Of a DNA stretch of 64,000 bases, positions 28,947-38,258 are shown in pieces. Location: NCBI RefSeq assembly GCF_014174355.1, contig NZ_JABEQF010000004.1:62001-126000 (forward strand), read 5' to 3'. The first letter of the stretch is position 1; each line of letters opens with the position of its first letter. The DNA is from Gluconacetobacter azotocaptans (GTDB lineage Bacteria > Pseudomonadota > Alphaproteobacteria > Acetobacterales > Acetobacteraceae). The translations under genes and the position numbers were made by a program. A model generated the notes under the pieces. That model was not told the origin of the DNA. It did no database searches and saw only the letters and a program-made list of their open reading frames with translations.

Positions 28947-30143
28947 ATGACCCGACCGATTGAAACCGACGTCATCGTCCTTGGCGCCGGGGCGGCGGGG
29001 CTGATGGCGGCGCTGACGGCCGGCCAGCGCGGCCGGCGCGTCACGGTGCTGGACCACGCGGCCGAGGCTGGACGCAAGATCCTGATTTCGGGTGGCGGAC
29101 GGTGCAACTTCACCAACCGCGATACCGACGCCGGATGTTTCCTGTCCGGCAATCCGCATTTCGCGAAATCCGCGCTGGCCCGCTTCCGGCCGGCCGACAT
29201 CCTGGCCCTGGTCGAACGTCACCGCATCGCCTGGCACGAAAAGACGCTGGGCCAGTTGTTCTGCGACGGGTCGGCGCGGGCCGTCGTCGAAATGCTGCGC
29301 GCGGAATGCGATGCCGGTTCGGTGGATCTGCGCCTGGCGCACCGCATCACCGGGGTAACGAAGGCCGATTGCTTCACGGTCGCCACCGATCGCGCAACGT
29401 TCAGCGCCCCGGCGCTGGTGCTGGCGACGGGCGGGCTGTCCATCCCGAAAATGGGGGCGACCGGCCTGTCCCACGACATCGCGCGGCAGTTCGGCCTGCG
29501 CGTGACGCCGACAACTCCGGCGCTGGTGCCGCTGACCTTCGATGCCGCGACCGGCGAATGGATGCGCGACCTGGCCGGGGTGTCGGTGAATGTCGAGGCG
29601 CGATGCGGCCGTGCCCGCTTCCGCGAGGCCCTGTTGTTCACCCATCGCGGCCTGTCCGGCCCGGCCATCCTGCAGGCGTCGTCATACTGGCAGGCGGGCG
29701 GGGAGTTGTGCCTGGACCTGCTGCCGGGGCGGGACGCGGCAGGGCTGCTGCGCGCGGCCAAGCGGCAGCGGCCGAGGGTGGCGGGGCAGACCATGCTGGG
29801 CGGCCTGCTGCCGCAACGCCTTGCGCAGATGCTGGCGGCGCACCACCTGCCTGACGGCCCGGTCGGCGAGATGCCGGACGCGGTGCTGAACCGTCTGGGC
29901 CAGCTTCTGTCGCGCTGGGTCCTGACGCCCACGGGGACCGAAGGGTACGCCAAGGCCGAGGTGACGCGCGGCGGGATCGACACCCGGGACCTGTCGTCCG
30001 CGACGATGGAGGCGCGGGGGGTGCCGGGCCTTTATGCGGTGGGCGAGGCCGTGGATGTGACGGGCTGGCTGGGCGGCTACAATTTCCAATGGGCCTGGGC
30101 CAGCGGTCACGCGGCCGGGCGGGCGCTGGCGGAACCGGGCTGA
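28947..30143 (+). CDS. HI0933/YhiN-family FAD-dependent oxidoreductase
   Basis: This 398-residue flavoprotein has an N-terminal dinucleotide motif (VLGAGAAGLMAA), the family marker ISGGGRCNFTN, an ATGGLSIPKMGATG second FAD contact and the C-terminal GLYAVGEAVDVTGWLGGYNFQWAWASG. The closest named relatives are YhiN/BaiN-like reductases; the true substrate is generally unknown. It starts seven bases after the FzlA-like stop and is probably co-transcribed. Confidence 0.88.
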   Translation: MTRPIETDVIVLGAGAAGLMAALTAGQRGRRVTVLDHAAEAGRKILISGGGRCNFTNRDTDAGCFLSGNPHFAKSALARFRPADILALVERHRIAWHEKTLGQLFCDGSARAVVEMLRAECDAGSVDLRLAHRITGVTKADCFTVATDRATFSAPALVLATGGLSIPKMGATGLSHDIARQFGLRVTPTTPALVPLTFDAATGEWMRDLAGVSVNVEARCGRARFREALLFTHRGLSGPAILQASSYWQAGGELCLDLLPGRDAAGLLRAAKRQRPRVAGQTMLGGLLPQRLAQMLAAHHLPDGPVGEMPDAVLNRLGQLLSRWVLTPTGTEGYAKAEVTRGGIDTRDLSSATMEARGVPGLYAVGEAVDVTGWLGGYNFQWAWASGHAAGRALAEPG

Positions 30144-30191
30144 CGGCCGGGCCGCAAGAGGCCCGGACAACGGATACGGAAAGGACACGCC

Positions 30192-30944
30192 ATGTCGACG
30201 AACGAAACGGATCGCGTCGCCCTGGTCACGGGGGCCGTGCGGGGAATCGGGTTGGAAACGGCGCGGCAACTGGGCCGATTGGGCATCCACGTGCTGGTCG
30301 CCGGCCGCAGAGCAGCCCAGGCGCAGGAGGTCGCGGCGCAATTGCGCGCCGAAGGGCTGTCGGCCGAGGGCCTCCTGCTGGACATCGTGGATGACGTCCA
30401 GCAGATCGCCGTCAGGGACCATATCGCGGCGACATTCGGCAGGCTGGACATCCTGGTGAACAACGCCGGCATCCTGCTGGACAGAGGCGCGGACGGCGAA
30501 GTGCCACCGCCCTCGGCGACCCCGATGGCGGTGCTGCGCGGGACGTTCGACGTCAATGTGTTCGCGACCGTGCAGATTACGCAGACCCTGCTGCCGCTGA
30601 TTGTGAAGGCACCCGCCGGGCGGATCGTGAACCTGTCCAGCATCCTGGGGTCGCTGACCCTGCACAGCGACCCGGAGTCGTCGATCTACGGCAAGCTGAC
30701 CCTGGCCTATGATATGTCCAAGACCGCGCTGAACGCCTTTACGGTGCATCTGGCGCATGAATTGCGGGACACGGCGGTGAAGGTCAATTCCGCCCATCCG
30801 GGCTGGGTCAGGACCGGCATGGGGGGCGAGCAGGCACCGCTGGACGTCGCCGAGGGTGCGCAGACCAGCGTTCGCCTGGCGACCCTGCCCGCGGACGGGC
30901 CGACGGGTGGCTTCTTTCATCTGGACCAGACGCTGCCCTGGTAG
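30192..30944 (+). CDS. Short-chain dehydrogenase/reductase
   Basis: This 250-residue classical SDR has the N-terminal NADP(H) motif TGAVRGIGLE, the NNAG segment, a catalytic Ser region (VNLSSILGS) and the catalytic YDMSK tetrad motif. The insertion around GADGEVPPPSATPM and the C-terminal HPGWVRTGMGG, HLDQTLPW resemble carbonyl-reductase-like SDRs. NADPH preference is suggested by AGRRAAQ after beta-2. The substrate cannot be told. GGAAAGG precedes ATG 30192. Confidence 0.88.
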   Translation: MSTNETDRVALVTGAVRGIGLETARQLGRLGIHVLVAGRRAAQAQEVAAQLRAEGLSAEGLLLDIVDDVQQIAVRDHIAATFGRLDILVNNAGILLDRGADGEVPPPSATPMAVLRGTFDVNVFATVQITQTLLPLIVKAPAGRIVNLSSILGSLTLHSDPESSIYGKLTLAYDMSKTALNAFTVHLAHELRDTAVKVNSAHPGWVRTGMGGEQAPLDVAEGAQTSVRLATLPADGPTGGFFHLDQTLPW

Positions 30945-31003
30945 GCAACCGGGCGGAGTGTCCGGCCGTTCCTTTTTGACCGGTATCGGGAAGGAGGTTC
31001 ATC

Positions 31004-31255
31004 ATGGGCGAACATCGGGCGGCATGGCGCCGCGCGGCGGCGCTGTTGCTGATCGGGGGGCTGGCCGTCGTGCCTGCAGGATGCCAGGGCGTGGCCGAGG
31101 CGTATCAGCCGCCGGGGCCGCCCGGCCCGGTGGCAGGATACGGCTATAGCTGCCATGCGGGGGTATATACGTGCCGACTGCCGTATCAGGCGCCCTTGGG
31201 TGCGCCGTGCAGTTGCCCCGGCCTGGGCGCGCCCTCATACGGAAACGTGCATTAG
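31004..31255 (+). CDS. Small cysteine-containing lipoprotein
   Basis: This 83-residue protein has a strong ribosome-binding site (AAGGAGG, eight bases before ATG), a signal peptide and a lipobox ending VPAGC. The mature part begins with a proline-rich stretch and ends in a compact Cys-rich tail (YSCHAGVYTC, PCSCPG) that could form two disulfides. No domain is known to me. It is followed by two hairpins. Confidence 0.7.
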   Translation: MGEHRAAWRRAAALLLIGGLAVVPAGCQGVAEAYQPPGPPGPVAGYGYSCHAGVYTCRLPYQAPLGAPCSCPGLGAPSYGNVH

Positions 31256-31284
31256 GTCGTAACGCATACACTTGTTTGGTGTCG

Positions 31285-31373
31285 GGCGGCGCGCGTGATT
31301 CACGCCCTCACGATAAGGGAGGCTTGATCACGCGCCGCCGTTACTGCCGCGGGCGGCGGCCCCTTCGGGGCCG
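31285..31373. terminator. Paired hairpins downstream of the small lipoprotein gene
   Basis: A long imperfect stem (31285-31299 with 31326-31339, GGCGGCGCG-TGAT against ATCACGCGCCGCC, two-base bulge) is followed by a perfect 7-bp stem CGGCCCC-TTC-GGGGCCG (31357-31373). The second looks like a GC-rich terminator without a T run. The first could be an attenuator or a processed RNA structure. Confidence 0.5.
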
Positions 31374-31519
31374 AGGTGCTGCAAAATGCCGTGAACAACA
31401 CCTGCCAAAGCTCTGAAAACCAGACTTCGGCAGCCGATCGCCCTCCTGCCCACAGGGCTCATCAGACCATTGCCCGGAATGGGAAAGGTCTGGTATTGCG
31501 AGCCTTAGGGGGCGATTCC

Positions 31520-32074
31520 ATGAGTAATGATCCGAAGCACGTTATTATTCCGATCTTTTACAACCATCGTGGGGCTATCATCTTCCGTGATCGGCCGGTT
31601 AAGATAAAACCCAAACCCTCCGCGATCCAGAGTATCCTGGGATTGGTTAATCAAAAATCCATCCCGAAAGAAGAAACGATCTATCAGGATTATTTCTATT
31701 GCGGATTTGAATTTAATCCGAAGAAACAAAAGTTAATAAATGTTCTCATGGGGGATATTTTCGACTATCTCCATTCTCGTGGCATGACCTTTAACTACCC
31801 CGGCGTCGATCAGGACTCGATCGCTGAGGACTGGGTCGGGAGCAGACGTTATCATGTCGTAGCCGTTATGGCCGATGTGCGTAACTCATATCTATGTGCC
31901 TACGGCTATCTCGATGCGGCAACCAAGGCTTTTATCGAGGACGATAACCAGAAGCGCCACCGCTCCAAGACCAGGGCGCCTTCTTTATCCGTGGCAACAG
32001 TGAAGGACATGATCCGCAAGGGTGAACTCGATGAAGCCAATATTCGTGTCACGTCGGTGGTGTCATCCTCGTAG
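31520..32074 (+). CDS. Orphan hypothetical protein, lower GC than surroundings
   Basis: I do not recognise this 184-residue protein. It has no signal peptide or membrane segment. It begins with MSNDPKHVIIPIFYNHRGA, is rich in Lys, Asp, Tyr and Ile, and ends in a basic then Ser-rich tail. AGGGGG lies nine bases before ATG 31520, so this start is chosen over the open frame from 31376. Base and codon use (AAT, TTA, ATA, AAA) differ sharply from neighbouring genes, which suggests acquisition by transfer. No transposase or integrase is adjacent. A role in defence or phage interaction is conceivable but unsupported. Confidence 0.65.
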   Translation: MSNDPKHVIIPIFYNHRGAIIFRDRPVKIKPKPSAIQSILGLVNQKSIPKEETIYQDYFYCGFEFNPKKQKLINVLMGDIFDYLHSRGMTFNYPGVDQDSIAEDWVGSRRYHVVAVMADVRNSYLCAYGYLDAATKAFIEDDNQKRHRSKTRAPSLSVATVKDMIRKGELDEANIRVTSVVSSS

Positions 32075-32435
32075 TCGCAGAACAGATAGTATTTAACAGG
32101 TCCAATTATCTGTAGCCGACTGCAGCAAGCTTGTTGACCCTGTCCCCTGGATGCCCTCGAACTTAAGTCAGGGTCGAATGCCTCGGCAGTCGACCGTTCC
32201 CCCATCCATGCACAGGTCTCGTGCATCGAGGCCGATGCGCTGACCGACGACCTCGGCGAAGGACCTGTCCGGCTGGCCGACAGCGCCCCGAAACCAGCTC
32301 ACCGCCGTAAAGTTCATCGCAGCCGGAATCCCGTGTCAGCGTTTATGAGTCGACCACCTGGCGCGTCCGATTTTCCGTCGGGGCGGCCGGCATGGTATCT
32401 GACGGGCGTCACAGGACAGGGGTGGGCGCAAGGGC
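32075..32435. other. 361-base gap without a convincing gene
   Basis: The stretch between the orphan gene and rarA has no ORF with a start, ribosome-binding site and recognisable product. A 49-codon minus-strand frame at 32168-32317 has mixed codon use and no support. Base composition drifts from low GC at the orphan-gene end to normal near rarA, consistent with the edge of inserted DNA. The rarA promoter should lie near its right end. Confidence 0.5.
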
Positions 32436-33812
32436 ATGGCAGGCAGGCATGAGAACGCGGGGGGCGGAGATCTGTTCGGCGATCCCGCGCCGGTGACGCG
32501 CACGACCGGCCCCGTACCGCATCGCCGCGCCGGGGCCGCCCCGCCACGCACCCAGCCCCTGGCCGACCGGCTGCGTCCGGCGTCGCTGGACGATGTGGTC
32601 GGGCAGGACCATCTGCTGGGTCCCGATGGGGCATTGCGCCGGATGCTGGAACGCGGGTCGCTGGCCAGCCTGATTCTGTGGGGTGGCCCCGGCGTCGGCA
32701 AGACGACCATCGCGCGCCTGCTGGCCGATGCGGCGGGGCTGCGCTTCATGCAGTTGTCGGCCGTCTTCTCGGGCGTCGCGGATCTGAAACGCGCGTTCGA
32801 CGATGCCCGCCGCCTGGCCGAAAGCGGCAAGGGGACGTTGCTGTTCGTCGATGAAATCCATCGCTTCAACCGCGCGCAGCAGGACGGCTTCCTGCCGGTG
32901 GTCGAGGACGGGACCGTGGTGCTGGTCGGCGCGACCACCGAAAATCCGTCGTTCGCGCTGAACGGCGCGCTGCTGTCACGTTGCCAGGTGGTGGTGTTGC
33001 ATCGGCTGGACGACCCGGCGCTGGAACGCCTGCTGGCCCGGGCGGAAGCCGAGGCCGGGCGGCCCCTGCCGCTGACGCCCGATGGCCGGGCGACCCTGCG
33101 CGCCATGGCCGACGGGGACGGGCGCTACCTGCTGAACATGGTTGAACAGGTGCTGGCGGTACGCACCGACCAGCCGTTGGACGCGCAGGGCCTGTCCGGC
33201 CTGCTGGCCCGCCGCGCGGTCCTGTACGACAAGGACCGCGAGGAACATTACAACCTGATTTCCGCGCTGCATAAATCGCTGCGCGGATCGGATCCGGACG
33301 CCGCGCTGTACTGGTTCGCCCGGATGCTGGAAGGGGGCGAAGACCCGCGCTACATCGCCCGCCGCCTGACCCGCTTCGCCGCCGAGGACGTGGGCATGGC
33401 CGATCCGCAGGCGCTGCCGCTGGCCGTCGCGGCGTGGGAGACGTACGAACGCCTGGGCTCGCCGGAGGGCGAACTGGCGCTGGCGCAACTGGTGGTCCAT
33501 CTGGGGACGGCGCCGAAATCGAACGCCGTCTACACCGCCTACAAGGCGGCGCGGCGGCTGGCGAAATCGACCGGCAGCCTGATGCCTCCGGCCCATATCC
33601 TCAACGCGCCGACAGGCCTGATGAAGGATCTGGGGTACGGCCAGGGGTATGAGTACGATCACGATTCGGACGAGGGATTTTCGGGGCAGAACTACTTTCC
33701 CGACGGCATGCGGCGCGAGGCTCTCTATCGTCCGACCGACCGGGGATATGAACGTGACATCGCGCGACGGCTGGACAGTTGGGCCAGACTGCGGGAAAGC
33801 CGTCGGTCATGA
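32436..33812 (+). CDS. rarA: Replication-associated recombination protein A (MgsA/RarA)
   Basis: This 458-residue AAA+ ATPase acts at stalled forks as a tetramer. It has a PLADRLRPASLDDVVGQ N-terminal segment, Walker A GGPGVGKTT, Walker B LLFVDEIHRFNRAQQD, sensor-1 ATTENPSF and the C-terminal LISALHKSLRGSDPDAALYW domain. The first 40 residues carry a short Gly-rich segment (GGDLFGDP). The ATG is at 32436. Its stop overlaps the rluC start (ATGA), so the two are coupled. Confidence 0.94.
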   Translation: MAGRHENAGGGDLFGDPAPVTRTTGPVPHRRAGAAPPRTQPLADRLRPASLDDVVGQDHLLGPDGALRRMLERGSLASLILWGGPGVGKTTIARLLADAAGLRFMQLSAVFSGVADLKRAFDDARRLAESGKGTLLFVDEIHRFNRAQQDGFLPVVEDGTVVLVGATTENPSFALNGALLSRCQVVVLHRLDDPALERLLARAEAEAGRPLPLTPDGRATLRAMADGDGRYLLNMVEQVLAVRTDQPLDAQGLSGLLARRAVLYDKDREEHYNLISALHKSLRGSDPDAALYWFARMLEGGEDPRYIARRLTRFAAEDVGMADPQALPLAVAAWETYERLGSPEGELALAQLVVHLGTAPKSNAVYTAYKAARRLAKSTGSLMPPAHILNAPTGLMKDLGYGQGYEYDHDSDEGFSGQNYFPDGMRREALYRPTDRGYERDIARRLDSWARLRESRRS

Positions 33813-34786
33813 GTGTTGTGACCCTGACCGTCAGCGAAGACGAGGCCGATATCCGCCTCGACCGCTGGTTCCGCCGCCATTATCCCCATCTGACGCAGGG
33901 CGCCCTGCAGAAGCTGTGCCGTACCGGCCAGGTGCGGGTGGACGGCAAACGTGCCGAGACCTCGACCCGTCTGGCCCCCGGGCAGGCGGTGCGCGTTCCC
34001 CCGATCCCCGATGCCAGCCGCCCCGCGCCCCCGCCGCGCAAGGCCCTGGACGAACGCCTGCTGCGCGAGATCCGCGGCATGGTCATCTATACCGACGACC
34101 AGGTGATCGTCCTGAACAAGCCTGCCGGCCTGCCGGTGCAGGGTGGTCCGGGCATCACCCATCATGTCGACGCCATGCTGGACGGGCTGAAGACACACGA
34201 CGACGATCCGCGTCCCCGGCTGGTGCACCGGATCGACCGCGATACGTCGGGGCTGCTGCTGCTGGCGCGCACCCCCGGCGTGGCGGCCAAACTGGCTGCC
34301 GCGTTCCGGGGCCGCGACGTGAAGAAGACCTACTGGGCGGTCGTCGTCGGACGGCCGTCCCCGGCATCGGGGGTGATCGACCAGCCGCTGGCCCGGCTGG
34401 GGGTGGGGCCCGGCGCGCTGACCGTCGTGGCGTCGCGCAAGGACGAGGACGCGGCCCATGCCCTGTCGGAATACGAGGTGCTGGACGCCGCCGGGCGCAA
34501 GCTGTCCTGGCTGGGCCTGTCGCCGCTGACCGGCCGCACGCATCAGTTGCGCGTACATTGCGAGGCCCTGGGGACACCGATCCTGGGCGACCCCAAATAT
34601 GGCGGCGACGCCGCCCATCCCGAGGGATTCGTCGACCGGCTGCACCTGCACGCCCGCACGCTCGACCTGCCGCATCCGGCGGGGGGGCGTCTGGTCGTGT
34701 CGGCCGAACTGCCGGCCCATATGCGCGAGACGTTCCGGCAACTGGGGTTCAGCGCCGGCGCCACCGCATCGCCCCGGCGGACCTGA
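33809..34786 (+). CDS. rluC: 23S rRNA pseudouridine synthase, RluC family
   Basis: This 325-residue RluA/C/D-type enzyme has an N-terminal S4 RNA-binding domain (IRLDRWFRRHYPHL) and a pseudouridine synthase domain with the catalytic Asp in HRIDRDTSG. GRTHQLRVH and LHLHA follow. It probably modifies 23S rRNA (positions 955/2504/2580 in E. coli RluC), based on family membership. It begins within the rarA stop. A copy of the intergenic repeat follows. Confidence 0.85.
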   Translation: MSVVTLTVSEDEADIRLDRWFRRHYPHLTQGALQKLCRTGQVRVDGKRAETSTRLAPGQAVRVPPIPDASRPAPPPRKALDERLLREIRGMVIYTDDQVIVLNKPAGLPVQGGPGITHHVDAMLDGLKTHDDDPRPRLVHRIDRDTSGLLLLARTPGVAAKLAAAFRGRDVKKTYWAVVVGRPSPASGVIDQPLARLGVGPGALTVVASRKDEDAAHALSEYEVLDAAGRKLSWLGLSPLTGRTHQLRVHCEALGTPILGDPKYGGDAAHPEGFVDRLHLHARTLDLPHPAGGRLVVSAELPAHMRETFRQLGFSAGATASPRRT

Positions 34787-34788
34787 CA

Positions 34789-34877
34789 GCAACTGAGGCC
34801 CTGGACCCGATCATGGATAACAGATTGGTTTCCAAAGGCCGGTGGCCTTTGGCGGGTTTCAGGGCAGCGCCCTGAGG
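34789..34877. repeat. Dispersed intergenic repeat, copy B
   Basis: CTGAGGCCCTGGACCCGATC and the TGGAT block match copy A. This copy carries an extra insert containing a perfect hairpin CCAAAGGCC-GGT-GGCCTTTGG (34832-34852), then AGGGC-AGC-GCCCT (34861-34873), the same terminal hairpin as copy C. It lies between rluC and the AsmA-family gene and may act as a terminator or attenuator. Confidence 0.65.
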
Positions 34878-34913
34878 CACGCCGCCGAAGATTGGCATCA
34901 CGGAGATTACGGC

Positions 34914-37364
34914 ATGACACGCACCGGTCGGGGACGGAAATGGCTGCTGCTGTCGGGGGCGGCGCTGGTTGTCGCGGCCGGCGGCGCGGCGCTGGCGGCG
35001 CGGGTGCTGGTCGATCCCGAGGCCTTGCGGCAGCAGGCGATCGTGGCGGTGCGGCATCAGACCGGGCGCACCCTGCGGCTGGGGGCGGTCGACGTGCGGA
35101 TCGTGCCCTATCCCTCGGTGTCGATCCGCGATTTCGGCCTGTCCGACATGGCGGGCGGCGCGCGGGCCGAAATGCTGGCCGCCGCCGGGCTGGACGCGCG
35201 CGTGGCGCTGCTGCCGCTGCTGCATCATGAAATCCGGCTGGAGGATGTGCGCCTGACCCGTCCCGACCTGCTGGTCGAGCGCACGGCGGACGGGCGCGCC
35301 AACTGGCAGATGACGCCGGAACCGGACGACAGGCCGTCGGGGCCGGCCGGGTCGCCGTCCTCCACCCGCTGGCGGGTGCGGATCGGCAGCGTGCGCGTCC
35401 AGGATGCCGTGCTGGCCTGGGACGACCGGCAGGGCCATGCCACGGGCAAGGCCGCGCTGGACCATGTGGTGCTTGACGGGCTGACCGGGGGCGCCCCGTC
35501 CTTCGACGTGCTGGGTCACCGCGCGGGCGATGGCGGCGCGTCCTTTACCCTGGCGGGGCGTGTCGGCGCCCTGGCGTCGATGCAGCCAGGGGGGCAGGCC
35601 GGGGGCGCCTGGCCCGTCCATCTGGCGGCGGCGGCCCTGGCCGACGGCAGGACGACGGGGTCGCTCACCGTGGAGGGGACCCTTGCCGATCCGGCGCGGC
35701 TGCGCGGATACGATGTCGCGGTCCAGGCGGCTGTAGGGCGACTGGCCGATCTGGAGCGGCTGTTTCCCCATGCCGCCCTGCCGGACATCCGCGATATCAC
35801 TCTTTCCGCGCAGGTCGCCGACGTGGTGACGGGCGACGGCCCGTCGGTTCCCGGCCTGCGCAGGCTGAGCCTGCGGACGGGCCCGGCCGATGCCGGGCGG
35901 CTCGCGGCCGGGTTGCGGCTTGCCCATCTGGCGGTCGATGCTCCGACCCCGGCCGACCATGTCGCGGTGCAGGCCGACGGCGCCCTGGGCGAGCGCGCGT
36001 TCCAACTGCACGGCACGCTGGGTACCTTGTCCGAGACGCTGGGCGCGTGGCGCAGCCGCATGGCCACAGGCGTGCCGGTCGATATCGTGCTGGATGCGGG
36101 CGGCGGCACGGCGCAACTGGGCGGCAGCGTGGGCGGCGGGCAGTCCGCGCTGGATATCCACGCCACGGCGGCCCATCTGGCGCTGCCGGGCGATCAGGTG
36201 CTGGACCGCCTGACGGCCGACGCCCATGTGGCCATGCAGGGCGGCGAGACCATCCAGATGTCCGGCCTGCGGGTGGATGCCGCCCAATTGGCGCTGTCGG
36301 GCGACGCGCAATGGACGAATCATGGCGGAACGGGGGGCATGCCCCTGCTGACCGGACACCTGCATGCGGACCGGCTGGATTTCGACGCCCTGCGGGGAAC
36401 CCGGCACCCGGGGCCGGCGTCCGCCGTGCCCGCAGGGCCGGCCGCACCCGCCCCGGCATCCGGCACCATGCCGCCGGCGGCAGCGCCGGACGATTCGACC
36501 CTGCCGTTCGAGCGCCTGCGCCTGCTGGATGCCGATCTCGATCTTTCGGCCGCGCAGGTGCGGCTGGGCGGCGACGATTATCGCGATGCGCTGGCCCATG
36601 TGGTCCTGCAAGGCGGGCGGCTGGTCGTCGATCCGTTGCGGGCCGAGGGAAGGGATCGTCATCTGAACGGCCGGCTGAGCATTGATGCATCGGGCGATAT
36701 GCCCCGCCTGTCCGCCACGCTGGGCTCGCTGGTGCTGCCGGCCGAATGGGCGGCCCCGCGCGTCGGCATTCCCCAGATCCTGCGCGGACCGGTGCAACTG
36801 GTGGGCACGCTGGACGCACAGGGACACACGCGGGGGGCGCTGCGGGCGTCCCTGGCCGGGCATCTGGGCCTGTCGCTGGTCAATGGCACCATCGACGGCG
36901 CGGCGCTCGGGCGGCTGGTCGGGCCGGCAGCAGCGGGGGACGGGGCATCGGTCGGGCTGCGATGCCTGGGGGTTCACATGGCGCTGGGCGGCGGCCGCGC
37001 GGCGCTGGATACCATCGGGTTGCAGACCTACCGCCTGTCGGTGACGGGACATGGCACGGTCGGGCTGGCCGGGCAGGAACTGGATTTGCACCTACTGCCG
37101 CAACTGCTGATCGGTTCGACGGGGGCGGCGATGCCGGTCGCGGTGGGCGGGACGTTGCAGGCCCCGCATCCGCGGCTGGACCCGGCCGGGCCGGGCGGGC
37201 GGTTCAGCCTGACCCTCGGCCCGTCCGCGGGCATTGCCGATCCGTGCCCGGCGACCTTGCAGGCGGCGCGGGAGGGGCAGCCGGGCCCGGCACCCGGTGC
37301 GGCCCCGAAGGTGCACGCGCCCAAGGCCCTCGATTTCCTGCGCGGCCTGGGGATTCTGCGATGA
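34914..37364 (+). CDS. AsmA-family protein
   Basis: This 816-residue protein has one N-terminal membrane helix (WLLLSGAALVVAAGGAALAARVLV) followed by a long periplasmic body. The start (RQTGRTLRLGAVDVRIVPYPSVSIRDFGLSD) is the AsmA N-terminal domain, and the C-terminal third shows the VNGTIDGAALGRL, LDTIGLQTYRLSVTGHGTVGL and AsmA_2-like segments. Such proteins are proposed to help lipid movement between membranes. A Pro/Ala-rich stretch (PAGPAAPAPASG) marks a linker. GGAG precedes ATG 34914. Its stop overlaps the atp12 start (ATGA). Confidence 0.85.
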   Translation: MTRTGRGRKWLLLSGAALVVAAGGAALAARVLVDPEALRQQAIVAVRHQTGRTLRLGAVDVRIVPYPSVSIRDFGLSDMAGGARAEMLAAAGLDARVALLPLLHHEIRLEDVRLTRPDLLVERTADGRANWQMTPEPDDRPSGPAGSPSSTRWRVRIGSVRVQDAVLAWDDRQGHATGKAALDHVVLDGLTGGAPSFDVLGHRAGDGGASFTLAGRVGALASMQPGGQAGGAWPVHLAAAALADGRTTGSLTVEGTLADPARLRGYDVAVQAAVGRLADLERLFPHAALPDIRDITLSAQVADVVTGDGPSVPGLRRLSLRTGPADAGRLAAGLRLAHLAVDAPTPADHVAVQADGALGERAFQLHGTLGTLSETLGAWRSRMATGVPVDIVLDAGGGTAQLGGSVGGGQSALDIHATAAHLALPGDQVLDRLTADAHVAMQGGETIQMSGLRVDAAQLALSGDAQWTNHGGTGGMPLLTGHLHADRLDFDALRGTRHPGPASAVPAGPAAPAPASGTMPPAAAPDDSTLPFERLRLLDADLDLSAAQVRLGGDDYRDALAHVVLQGGRLVVDPLRAEGRDRHLNGRLSIDASGDMPRLSATLGSLVLPAEWAAPRVGIPQILRGPVQLVGTLDAQGHTRGALRASLAGHLGLSLVNGTIDGAALGRLVGPAAAGDGASVGLRCLGVHMALGGGRAALDTIGLQTYRLSVTGHGTVGLAGQELDLHLLPQLLIGSTGAAMPVAVGGTLQAPHPRLDPAGPGGRFSLTLGPSAGIADPCPATLQAAREGQPGPAPGAAPKVHAPKALDFLRGLGILR

Positions 37365-38107
37365 GCACGACGACGGACAACGGCGCGGCGGGTCGCCGCC
37401 GGTTCTGGACCGATGCCCAGGCCGTGGTGCTGGAGGAGGGATTCGGCGTCCGGCTGGACGGCCGGCCGGTCCGCCTGCCCGGCGGGACGGAACTGCGTGT
37501 GGGCAGCCACGCGCTGGCCCGTGCGCTGGCTGACGAATGGCGGCTGGCCGGTGGCGGGAAGGGGGGGCTGTTCACCCCGGCCGACCTGCCCCTGACGCGA
37601 ATCGCGGGCACGATGCTGGAGCGAATTGCGCCCGATCGGTCGGAAACCGTGAAGACCCTCGCGGGTTATGCGGAAGGCGAATTGCTGTGCTATCGCGCGC
37701 GATCGCCGTCCCTGCTGGTCGAACGCCAGCGGGCGGAATGGGATCCGTGGCTGGAATGGCTGCGGGCCCGGCACGGGATCGTCCTGCGCGTGACCGAAGG
37801 CGTGATGCCGGTCAGCCAGCCGCCCGAGGCCCTGGCCGCCCTGATGACGGTGCTGCAAGCGGTTCCGGACGGCGTCCTGGCGGCATTGGGGGTTGCGGTG
37901 CCGGCGCTGGGCAGTCTGGTGCTCGGCCTGGCGCTGGCCGAGGGGGCTTTGGCCGGCGAACAGGCGGCCGCCTGCGCCACGCTGGACGAGCGGACGCAGA
38001 TGGAACTGTGGGGCCACGACGCCCAGCAGGCCGCGCGGCTGGCGGCGCTGGGCCGCGACGTGGAGGAGGCGGCCCTGTTCCTGCGGTTGCTGCAGGGGGC
38101 GGAATGA
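37361..38107 (+). CDS. ATP12-family F1-ATPase assembly chaperone
   Basis: This 248-residue protein has the ATP12 pattern: RRFWTDAQAVVLEEGFGVRLDGRPVRLPGG at the N-terminus, then DLPLTRIAGTMLERI, the GELLCYRA segment, RQRAEWDPWLEWL and the C-terminal LDERTQMELWGHD motif. In mitochondria the homologue helps assemble the alpha subunit into F1; alphaproteobacterial copies are the presumed ancestors. It overlaps the AsmA-family stop by four bases. Confidence 0.9.
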   Translation: MSTTTDNGAAGRRRFWTDAQAVVLEEGFGVRLDGRPVRLPGGTELRVGSHALARALADEWRLAGGGKGGLFTPADLPLTRIAGTMLERIAPDRSETVKTLAGYAEGELLCYRARSPSLLVERQRAEWDPWLEWLRARHGIVLRVTEGVMPVSQPPEALAALMTVLQAVPDGVLAALGVAVPALGSLVLGLALAEGALAGEQAAACATLDERTQMELWGHDAQQAARLAALGRDVEEAALFLRLLQGAE

Positions 38108-38258
38108 CAGGCATGTGACGCCGCGCGCCAGTCATTGATCCGCCACAAATGGCCGGCAGGGTCGGTTTGCGTTCCGATACGGAGCCGAACACTTCGTTAC
38201 AGAAGTTCGGTGTAGAGGAACGTCAGGGAGACATCACCGGCTAAGGCAGGAGCACATC

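Noticed and set aside
32168-32317. A 49-codon minus-strand ORF in the rarA upstream gap
   Set aside because: No ribosome-binding site, no recognisable motif and intermediate codon use; could be chance.
36746-38107. A long frame joining part of the asmA region to atp12 as one 453-residue protein
   Set aside because: The first 205 codons are out of the AsmA frame and low-complexity; the ATP12 start at 37361 with ATGA coupling explains the data.
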